Source of the DNA: an uncultured Clostridia bacterium
Lineage (GTDB): Bacteria; Bacillota_A; Clostridia; Christensenellales; Aristaeellaceae
Length of the DNA stretch: 26,683 nucleotides
Direction: 5' to 3'
Assembly: GCA_947166205.1 (NCBI GenBank)
Contig: CAMVDI010000004.1
Location: 1-26,683, forward strand
Shown: positions 14,925 through 20,876 of the stretch, piece after piece
Layout of the letters: each line of letters opens with the position of its first letter
Numbering within the stretch: position 1 is the stretch's first letter
Program-made: the position numbers and the translations under genes
Notes under the pieces: generated by a model
What the model was told of the DNA's origin: nothing
The model's database searches: none
The model's input: only the letters and a program-made list of their open reading frames with translations

Positions 14925-16157
14925 ATGAAGGCATATGAAAGGCTGCTGAAATACGCGGTCGTCAACACCACCAGCCATGAAGAGAACGAGGACAGGACCC
15001 CGTCCGGCGAGGGAGAATTCGATCTGGCCAGGCTGCTGGCGGAAGAGATGAAAGCCCTTGGACTGGAAGACGTCCGGGTCGACGAGCATGCCTATGCCTA
15101 CGGTTTTCTGCCGGCGGCGCCGGGATATGAATCGGTTCCGGCCCTGGGGCTGAACGCCCACATGGACACGGTGGACGACTGCGGGGGGACGGACACCCAT
15201 CCGCAGGTGATCCGGAACTATGACGGGGGCCCGATTCCCCTGGGCGATTCCGGAAAGATCCTGGATCCGGATCAGTTCACCCATCTGCGGGACTGCGTGG
15301 GAAAGACCATCCTGACCACCGACGGAACCTCTGTGCTCGGCGCGGATGACAAGGCGGGAATCGCGATCATCCTGACCGCTGTGGAACGCCTGATGGCGGA
15401 GGGGCGCCCCCATGGCCGGATCTGTATCTGCTTCAGCCCGGACGAGGAGATCGGACACGGCGCCAGGCTGCTGGATCTGGAAGGCTTCGGCGCGAAATAC
15501 GCCTACACCCTGGACGGTTCCGCACCGAACATGGTCGAGTATGAGACTTTCAACGCGGCCCAGGCGAAGCTCTTCTTTACCGGCTTCTCCGTACATCCCG
15601 GCACCGCGAAGGGGAAGATGATCAACGCCCAGCTTGTGGCCATGGAAGCCAACGCCATGCTGCCGGCGGAGGAAATCCCCGCCTGTACGGAGGGCAGGGA
15701 AGGATTCTACCATCTGACGGACATGAAGGGCAGCGTTTCCGAAGCAGAGCTGACCTATATTCTGCGGGATCACGACAGGGATCTGTTTGAGGCCCGCAAA
15801 GCCAGGATGCGGGAAATCGCGGATGAGCTGAACCGGAAGTACGGCCCCGGCACGGTGAAGTGCGAAATCCGGGACCAGTACCGGAACATGGCGGAGGTCA
15901 TTCAGAAGAATCCCGTGGTGCTGGACATCGCCATCGCGGCCATCCGGGAGGCCGGCCTGGAGCCGGAATGCCCGCCGGTGCGGGGCGGTACGGACGGGGC
16001 GCAGCTTTCCTTCCGGGGACTGCCCTGCCCGAATCTGGGGACGGGAGGCTATGCCTATCACGGACCGTTTGAGCACGCAGTGGCCGAGGAGATGGACCTG
16101 GGCGTGGAAATCCTGATGAACATTGTCCGCCGCTTTACGGAAATCAAGGAAGGCTGA
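14925..16157 (+). CDS. pepT: Peptidase T (tripeptide aminopeptidase, M20B)
   Basis: This 410-residue cytoplasmic di-zinc enzyme removes the N-terminal residue of tripeptides. M20 landmarks are complete: NAHMDTVDD with zinc ligand His79 and Asp81, GADDKAG with bridging Asp141, and SPDEEIGHGA with catalytic Glu174 and ligand Glu175. Further PepT-specific blocks are DGSAPNMVEYETFNAAQA, GFSVHPGTAKGKMINA, RGGTDGAQLSFRGLPCPN and the C-terminal histidine in GPFEHAVAEEM. Length equals that of known PepT. The start at 14925 has GAGGAGG about 10 bases upstream; the in-frame codon at 14892 lacks a site. The D-lactate dehydrogenase gene starts 40 bases after its stop with no terminator between, so the two are likely cotranscribed. 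Confidence 0.95.
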   Translation: MKAYERLLKYAVVNTTSHEENEDRTPSGEGEFDLARLLAEEMKALGLEDVRVDEHAYAYGFLPAAPGYESVPALGLNAHMDTVDDCGGTDTHPQVIRNYDGGPIPLGDSGKILDPDQFTHLRDCVGKTILTTDGTSVLGADDKAGIAIILTAVERLMAEGRPHGRICICFSPDEEIGHGARLLDLEGFGAKYAYTLDGSAPNMVEYETFNAAQAKLFFTGFSVHPGTAKGKMINAQLVAMEANAMLPAEEIPACTEGREGFYHLTDMKGSVSEAELTYILRDHDRDLFEARKARMREIADELNRKYGPGTVKCEIRDQYRNMAEVIQKNPVVLDIAIAAIREAGLEPECPPVRGGTDGAQLSFRGLPCPNLGTGGYAYHGPFEHAVAEEMDLGVEILMNIVRRFTEIKEG

Positions 16158-16197
16158 GCGCGGCGGAAACGGGCAGGAAAACAGGGAGGAAAAGACG

Positions 16198-17235
16198 ATG
16201 ATCAGAGTCGCGTTCTATGACGCAAAGGATTACGACAAACCATCCTTCGAACGGTATGGAGATTCACAGGGAATCCATTTCCGCTATCTGGAAACGAAAC
16301 TGAATGAGGACACCGCGGACCTGGCGAAAGGCTGCGAGGCGGTCTGCGTATTCGTGAACGATACGGTCAATGCCGCGGTCATCGACAAGCTGTGGGAGAT
16401 CGGCGTCAAGGTGATCGCGCTGCGCTCCGCGGGATACAACAACGTGGACCTGCACGCCGCGTTCGGGAAGATTCATGTGGTGCATGTTCCGGCCTACTCC
16501 CCGTACGCGGTGGCCGAGCACGCGATGGCCCTGCTGCTCACCTCTGTCCGGCGCATCCACAAGGCCTACAACCGGACAAGGGATTTCAACTTCTCCCTGA
16601 ACGGGCTGACCGGATTTGATTTTCATGGAAAGACGGTGGGGGTCATCGGCACCGGGAAGATCGGCAGGATCTTCATCGATATCTGCCGGGGATTCGGGAT
16701 GAACGTGATCGCGTACGATCCCTATCCCGCCGAGGGAAGCGGGATCCGGTACGTACCGCTGGAGGAGCTGTTCAGGGAAAGCGACATCATCTCGCTGCAC
16801 AGCCCGCTGACGGAGGAGACGCGCCATATGATCAACGCCGAAGCGATCGAAAAGATGAAGAAGGGCGTTGTGATCGTCAACACTTCCCGGGGCGGTCTGG
16901 TGGATGCGGAAGCGCTGCTGGAAGGCATCAAGGCCCGGAAGATCGGAGCGGCCTGCCTGGACGTCTATGAGGAGGAAGCCGACATCTTCTTTGAGGACCG
17001 GTCCGGACATATCCTGAATGATGATCTGCTGTCCCGGCTGATCTCCATGCCGAATGTCCTGGTGACCTCGCATCAGGCTTTTCTGACGGAGGAGGCCCTG
17101 AACAATATCGCGGAAACGACGGTGAACAACATCCTTTCGTATTTCAGAAACGACGGCATCTGCGACAACGAGCTGTGCTACCGCTGCGGCCATGTGGAGC
17201 AGTGCAGGAAGGAACGGAAGCAGCGGTGCTTCTGA
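16198..17235 (+). CDS. D-lactate dehydrogenase (LdhA-type 2-hydroxyacid dehydrogenase)
   Basis: This 345-residue cytoplasmic enzyme reduces pyruvate to D-lactate, regenerating NAD during fermentation. The NAD site is GVIGTGKIGR (residues 148-157) with Asp173 at the end of strand 2. The catalytic set is Arg231 (NTSRGGLVD), Glu260 (DVYEEE) and His292 (TSHQAFLT). The N-terminal part (KVIALRSAGYNNVDL, VPAYSPYAVAEHAM) is typical of the fermentative D-LDH subgroup. GGGAGG at 16184-16189 supports the start at 16198 rather than 16123, which would overlap pepT. An unusual tail of about 24 residues after the normal end carries five cysteines (322, 327, 330, 336, 344). Related 2-hydroxyacid dehydrogenases cannot be excluded as the true activity. 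Confidence 0.88.
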   Translation: MIRVAFYDAKDYDKPSFERYGDSQGIHFRYLETKLNEDTADLAKGCEAVCVFVNDTVNAAVIDKLWEIGVKVIALRSAGYNNVDLHAAFGKIHVVHVPAYSPYAVAEHAMALLLTSVRRIHKAYNRTRDFNFSLNGLTGFDFHGKTVGVIGTGKIGRIFIDICRGFGMNVIAYDPYPAEGSGIRYVPLEELFRESDIISLHSPLTEETRHMINAEAIEKMKKGVVIVNTSRGGLVDAEALLEGIKARKIGAACLDVYEEEADIFFEDRSGHILNDDLLSRLISMPNVLVTSHQAFLTEEALNNIAETTVNNILSYFRNDGICDNELCYRCGHVEQCRKERKQRCF

Positions 17236-17252
17236 CAGCAGACAGGAAAGAA

Positions 17253-17293
17253 AAAGGAGCGGCCCCTCTGTACCGGGACGGGGCCGCCCCTTT
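17253..17293. terminator. Bidirectional terminator between convergent genes
   Basis: AAAGGAGCGGCCCC (17253-17266) pairs with GGGGCCGCCCCTTT (17280-17293) with a single mismatch. A residues flank the left and T residues the right. It serves the D-lactate dehydrogenase gene and the aldo/keto reductase gene, whose stop codon touches it. Confidence 0.8.
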
Positions 17294-18477
17294 CACCCGC
17301 GGGTTTTGCGGAGCATGAACGCGCGGGCTATGTTGATTCCGACCCGGTAGGGAAGCGGACGCAGCGCGCGGTCCGCTTCCTTCAGTTTTTCACGGATTTG
17401 GATGCCCTGGGGACAGTGGCTTTCGCATTTCCCGCAGCCTACGCACTGGGTGGCGAAGGGGGGCACCCGGGTCAGACCCACCGTCTGGGCAAATTTGAAC
17501 CGGGCCTCCCGCTTTCCTTCCGTGTACATTTCGTTATAGCTGCGGAAGATCCCCGGGATATCCACGCCCCTCGGGCAGGGCATGCAGTAGCGGCACCCCG
17601 TGCAGCCGACCTTCTCCTTTGCCCGGATCAGGGCCCTGACCTGGGCGATGAGCCCGAAATCGCTTTCCGTCCATTCTCCGGGGCCGGCGCTGTCCGCGGT
17701 CAGAAGATTCTCCGCCACCATTTCCAGGGAATTCATGCCGGAGAGAACCACCGTCACCTCCGGCTGGTTATACAGCCAGCGGAAGGCCCAGGCCGCGGGC
17801 GTCCAGCCCCGCCCGTTCTCCGCCATGAGCTTCTTTGCCTCCTGCGGAAGCATGTTCACCAGCTTTCCGCCCCGGAGGGGCTCCATGATGATGACGGGCA
17901 GGCCTTTCGCCGCGGCCGCTTTCAGGCCCTTCTCGCCCGCCTGGGTATTGTCGTCCAGATAGTTGTACTGAATCTGGCAGAAATCCCAGTCATAGGCGTC
18001 CAGAATCTTCAGGAAGTTTTCCGTGTTTCCGTGATAGGAAAAACCCAGATTCCGGATCGTGCCCTTCTTTTCCCGGATCCAGTCCAGGATCCCCATCTCC
18101 ACCAGGCGGTTCCACTGGGCCAGATCCGTCAGCATGTGCATGAGATAATAGTCGATATAATCCGTCTGCAGCCGGTTCAGCTCCTCCTGGAAGGTTTTCT
18201 CCACGCCGGCGAGATTCCGGACCAGGTACTGGGGCAGCTTGGTCGCCACCTTCACCTTTTCCCGGAGGTTATTCCGCTTCAGGACCGTACCCAGCAGAAC
18301 CTCGCTGCCGGGATAGATATAGGCCGTATCAAAATAATTGACACCGCCCTGGCAGGCGGCCAGGATCTCCTTCTCCGCCTTCTCCAGGTCGATGGATCCT
18401 CCGCTTCTCGTAAAGCGCATGCATCCGAAACCGAGGACCGACAGATCCTGGCCGTATTTATCCTTGCGGTACTGCAT
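17293..18477 (-). CDS. Aldo/keto reductase with C-terminal 2[4Fe-4S] ferredoxin domain
   Basis: This 394-residue cytoplasmic protein joins an AKR barrel to an iron-sulfur module. The AKR catalytic tetrad is present: Asp50 and Tyr55 in YFDTAYIYPGSE, Lys80 in VATKLPQ and His114 in YYLMHML. The C-terminal part holds two cluster motifs: Cys292, 295, 298, 301 (CTGCRYCMPCP) and Cys345, 348, 351, 355 (CVGCGKCESHCP). This architecture is common in anaerobic Clostridia and suggests electron exchange between ferredoxin-like clusters and a carbonyl substrate, but substrates are not established. An AAGGAG ribosome site lies 8 bases before the ATG at 18477. It is a single-gene unit on the minus strand. 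Family certain, function unknown. Confidence 0.92.
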   Translation of the reverse strand: MQYRKDKYGQDLSVLGFGCMRFTRSGGSIDLEKAEKEILAACQGGVNYFDTAYIYPGSEVLLGTVLKRNNLREKVKVATKLPQYLVRNLAGVEKTFQEELNRLQTDYIDYYLMHMLTDLAQWNRLVEMGILDWIREKKGTIRNLGFSYHGNTENFLKILDAYDWDFCQIQYNYLDDNTQAGEKGLKAAAAKGLPVIIMEPLRGGKLVNMLPQEAKKLMAENGRGWTPAAWAFRWLYNQPEVTVVLSGMNSLEMVAENLLTADSAGPGEWTESDFGLIAQVRALIRAKEKVGCTGCRYCMPCPRGVDIPGIFRSYNEMYTEGKREARFKFAQTVGLTRVPPFATQCVGCGKCESHCPQGIQIREKLKEADRALRPLPYRVGINIARAFMLRKTRG

Positions 18478-18566
18478 CCTTCATTCTCCTTTTTCTGCCC
18501 TCGGCCCGGAAGCGGGCGAACATTCCTGCTGGTCAAGGTCGAAGTGAGCGTTTGAGCAGCCATCAG

Positions 18567-18605
18567 AAACGGGAGTCCGCAGGTCCGGGGACTCCCGTTT
18601 TTTTT
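18567..18605 (+). terminator. Perfect terminator hairpin oriented to the plus strand, no plus-strand gene upstream
   Basis: AAACGGGAGTCC (18567-18578) pairs perfectly with GGACTCCCGTTT (18589-18600) and is followed by eight T residues on the plus strand. On the minus strand only TTTC follows, which is weak. The genes on both sides are on the minus strand, so it either ends an antisense or small RNA, or acts poorly as the terminator for the acetyltransferase operon. Confidence 0.75.
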
Positions 18606-18641
18606 ACCTTGAATGAACTCCTGAAAGAAGGTTTGCCCTGA

Positions 18642-18672
18642 AGGCGGATCCACCCTGGAAGCGGATCCGCCT
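18642..18672. repeat. Inverted repeat downstream of the acetyltransferase gene
   Basis: AGGCGGATCC (18642-18651) pairs with GGATCCGCCT (18663-18672) around an 11-base loop. No T-run follows on either strand. It may be an mRNA 3'-end stabilising hairpin for the minus-strand operon. Confidence 0.5.
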
Positions 18673-18728
18673 CCGAATGATGCCGCGGATCCGGACGGGG
18701 GAGCGGCCCGAAGGCTCCTGAGAGGGAA

Positions 18729-19280
18729 TCACAGGAACCAGCGGTAGGCCTCCGTGGCTTCTTCATGGCCCCAGTCCTCTTTATGAACGGTTTGGGTGGT
18801 CATAAACCCGACCTTTTCCAGCACGCGGGCGGAAGCTCCGTTCTCAACCATCGTTTCCGCCATGACGATCTCGATGTCGGTTTCCCGGAAGAGATAATCA
18901 GCCATCAGCCTGGCGGTTTCGGTGGCGATTCCGCCCTTCCAGAATTTCTCCCGAAGGCGGCCTCCGATGCTGACCACGTGCAGATGATCCCGGTAATCGT
19001 AAAACTCCGCCAGCCCGCAAAGCTCCGTCGGACGCTCCCTGAGGAAGATACCGAGGAACAGGTTTTGCTTTTTCGCGAAAACCTCTCCGTAAAGATCCCG
19101 GAGCAGCTGATCCATGTCGGTATACTGCTGCTCCAGGAGCCAGGCCGGCTCATAGCGGTAGATCAAATTACTCCGGGCCATCTCCTGCAGGGCCTCCCGG
19201 TCTTCCTCCGTCAGCTTTCTGAGAATGACGCGGTCCCCCTCCAGATACGGGATTTCATCGAACAGTTTCTTCATGGCCAC
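18729..19280 (-). CDS. GNAT N-acetyltransferase, RimJ/RimL-like
   Basis: This 183-residue cytoplasmic acetyltransferase has the fold order of Acetyltransf_3: RVILRKLTEEDREALQ at the N-terminus, a central strand pair (LCGLAEFYDYRDHLHVVSIGG), the acetyl-CoA loop around REKFWKGGIATETARLM (a Q/RxxGxG/A-like loop reading KGGIAT), and the C-terminal VENGASARVLEKVGF motif. RimJ/RimL relatives acetylate protein N-termini or small amines; no acceptor can be named. The start is taken as GTG at 19280 because a G-rich ribosome site lies 6 bases upstream; an ATG at 19274 is the alternative. It begins 30 bases after the cystatin-like gene with no terminator, so both are probably one transcript. Confidence 0.85.
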   Translation of the reverse strand: MAMKKLFDEIPYLEGDRVILRKLTEEDREALQEMARSNLIYRYEPAWLLEQQYTDMDQLLRDLYGEVFAKKQNLFLGIFLRERPTELCGLAEFYDYRDHLHVVSIGGRLREKFWKGGIATETARLMADYLFRETDIEIVMAETMVENGASARVLEKVGFMTTQTVHKEDWGHEEATEAYRWFL

Positions 19281-19310
19281 AGACTGCCCCCCTTTCCGCG
19301 GGATGAAACC

Positions 19311-19682
19311 TTATTCCGCGGGATACGCGTGCTGGCCGATATAGAGTTCATAGACGTTTGTGATCTCAGCGTTTCCCTGCAGATCGGCATAGATGTATAC
19401 CAGGGCCCAGACCGGAACAGGATCCGGCACGACGGGCGCGATCTGGCAAAGGATGCAATAGTTTGTCCCGGCCACAACCTGCGTGCTCAGCAGCGCCACC
19501 GGCGTATAGGACGCGCCGTCCAGCTGCTCCAGCGCCTTGTCAAAGGCCGCCTGCGCGTCCTCCGGAAGTTCGGCCGCTTCATGGGCGACGGGCGTCCAAC
19601 CGCCGACAGTCATCTCCGCACTGGCGGAAACGAGGCCCAGCAGCAGACCCAGGGTAACCAGCAGAGCGATTGCTTTCTTCAT
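19311..19682 (-). CDS. Secreted cystatin-like protein (putative cysteine-protease inhibitor)
   Basis: This 123-residue protein has a Sec signal peptide (residues 1-22, ending SASA before EM) and a mature part of about 100 residues that follows the cystatin plan. It has a glycine pair near the N-terminus (VGGW, 26-29), an amphipathic helix (DAQAAFDKALEQL), and then STQVVAGTNY at 66-75. The QVVAGTNY string is the QxVxG inhibitory loop and is the same as that of human stefins as I remember them. A tryptophan (W92) in a PVW segment and closing strands (ALVYIYAD, ITNVYELYI) complete the fold. Two cysteines (76, 79) sit right after the loop. GGAGG lies about 9 bases before the ATG. Bacterial cystatins are rare but known. 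Inhibition of a papain-like protease is inferred, not shown. Confidence 0.75.
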   Translation of the reverse strand: MKKAIALLVTLGLLLGLVSASAEMTVGGWTPVAHEAAELPEDAQAAFDKALEQLDGASYTPVALLSTQVVAGTNYCILCQIAPVVPDPVPVWALVYIYADLQGNAEITNVYELYIGQHAYPAE

Positions 19683-19724
19683 TTTCTTTTCCTCCGTTTC
19701 AAACTGTATTTCTGTGTTTTTCTT

Positions 19725-19753
19725 ATTATCGCATGGAATCGCCGCGATTTCAA
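19725..19753 (-). promoter_or_regulatory. Predicted promoter of the cystatin-GNAT operon
   Basis: On the minus strand, TTGAAA (19753-19748) and GATAAT (19730-19725) are 17 bp apart with an extended TGC before the -10. This is a strong sigma-A match. Confidence 0.7.
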
Positions 19754-19789
19754 GGAGAGAAGTTTTTCATCCAGGGAAAAAACAAGGAT

Positions 19790-19817
19790 TTGAAGGCCGC
19801 CGGTCCTGTGATATACT
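19790..19817 (+). promoter_or_regulatory. Predicted promoter of the GH113-like gene
   Basis: TTGAAG at 19790-19795 and TATACT at 19812-19817 are 16 bp apart, with TG plus one base before the -10. It is divergent from the cystatin promoter, with about 36 bp between the two -35 boxes. Confidence 0.65.
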
Positions 19818-19860
19818 GATGCGCGGCGGACAACCCGCCGAATCAGGAAGGAGAAACAGA

Positions 19861-20835
19861 ATGGACTTTCTTCACGCATATACCTTTGGCTTCTGCGAAA
19901 AGCGGGGCTTTACCGAGGGAACCGTATCCTGGAAGGAATCCCTCCGGCTGCTGGCGGAATCCACGGGCTGCAACGCGATTATTCTGCCGGTATGCGCCTG
20001 GCAGGAGCATACCTTTTCCACCCGGATGGACTCCGAGCATCCGGACGTGATGGACCGGAAGGATGTGGCCCGGGTATGCGATTACGCGCGGACCCTGGGC
20101 CTGAAGGTGATTCTGAAAGCCATGGTCAACTGCCGGGACGGATACTGGCGGGCGTATATCCGCTTCTTTGATCAGGATGTGCCTGTGGAGCCCGGCTGGA
20201 AGGAATGGTTTTCCGCCTGGTCCGAACACGTTTGCAGGGTGGCGGAGATGGCGGAGGAGAATCACGCGGATCTGTACTGCATCGGATGCGAGACGGTGGG
20301 AACGGATCACAGGGAACAGGAATGGCGGGAGGTGATCCGCCGGGTTCGGGAGATTTATCACGGCCCCCTGACGTACAACTGCGACAAATATCAGGAGGAT
20401 CATGTTTCCTGGTGGGACGCGCTGGACGTGATTTCTTCCTCCGGATACTATCCGATGGACGACCTGGACCGGCAGTTCGGCCGGATTCAGGCTGTGGCGG
20501 AGCGGACCGGGAAACCGTTCATGTTCATGGAGTGCGGCTGCCCCTCCCGGTTTGGCAGCGAGAAACGTCCCAACGACTGGAAATACGGGGAAGGGATCAG
20601 CCTGGAAACCCAGGAAAGATGGTATCAGGCCTTCCTGAGCGCCATGGAACGGCATCCCTTTGTCCGCGGAACGGGATGGTGGGACTGGTCCGCCTCAAGA
20701 CTGTATCCGGAATACGCCGGCGCCGACAACAACGGGTACTGCACATGGGGAAAGCCGGCGAACCGGCTGATCCGGGCCTTTGCGGACCGGATCGGCCGGG
20801 AGAAGGATGAGACGCCGGGGATCAGCCCGCGGTAA
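19861..20835 (+). CDS. GH113-like beta-mannanase/mannosidase (cytoplasmic)
   Basis: This 324-residue TIM-barrel enzyme resembles glycoside hydrolase family 113. Barrel strands are visible as GCNAIILPVCAW, LKVILKAMVN, ADLYCIGCETVG, LTYNCD, ALDVISSSGYYP, KPFMFMECGCPS and VRGTGWWDWSA. The likely acid/base is Glu144 and the nucleophile Glu224; their 80-residue spacing equals that of the Alicyclobacillus GH113 mannanase as I recall it (151 and 231). No signal peptide is present, so it would act on imported oligosaccharides. The start is fixed by AAGGAG at 19848-19853; earlier in-frame codons run antisense through the cystatin gene. It is a single-gene unit with its own promoter, converging on the M4 protease gene. 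Substrate remains inferred from the family. Confidence 0.75.
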   Translation: MDFLHAYTFGFCEKRGFTEGTVSWKESLRLLAESTGCNAIILPVCAWQEHTFSTRMDSEHPDVMDRKDVARVCDYARTLGLKVILKAMVNCRDGYWRAYIRFFDQDVPVEPGWKEWFSAWSEHVCRVAEMAEENHADLYCIGCETVGTDHREQEWREVIRRVREIYHGPLTYNCDKYQEDHVSWWDALDVISSSGYYPMDDLDRQFGRIQAVAERTGKPFMFMECGCPSRFGSEKRPNDWKYGEGISLETQERWYQAFLSAMERHPFVRGTGWWDWSASRLYPEYAGADNNGYCTWGKPANRLIRAFADRIGREKDETPGISPR

Positions 20836-20876
20836 AAGCGGCTTTACACTTGCTAATGGACTGATCTGAACCGGCA

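Noticed and set aside
18338..18343. Perfect TTGACA on the plus strand inside the aldo/keto reductase gene, as promoter for the orphan terminator transcript
   Set aside because: No -10 element lies at 15-19 bp downstream, and the bases are explained by coding sequence on the minus strand.
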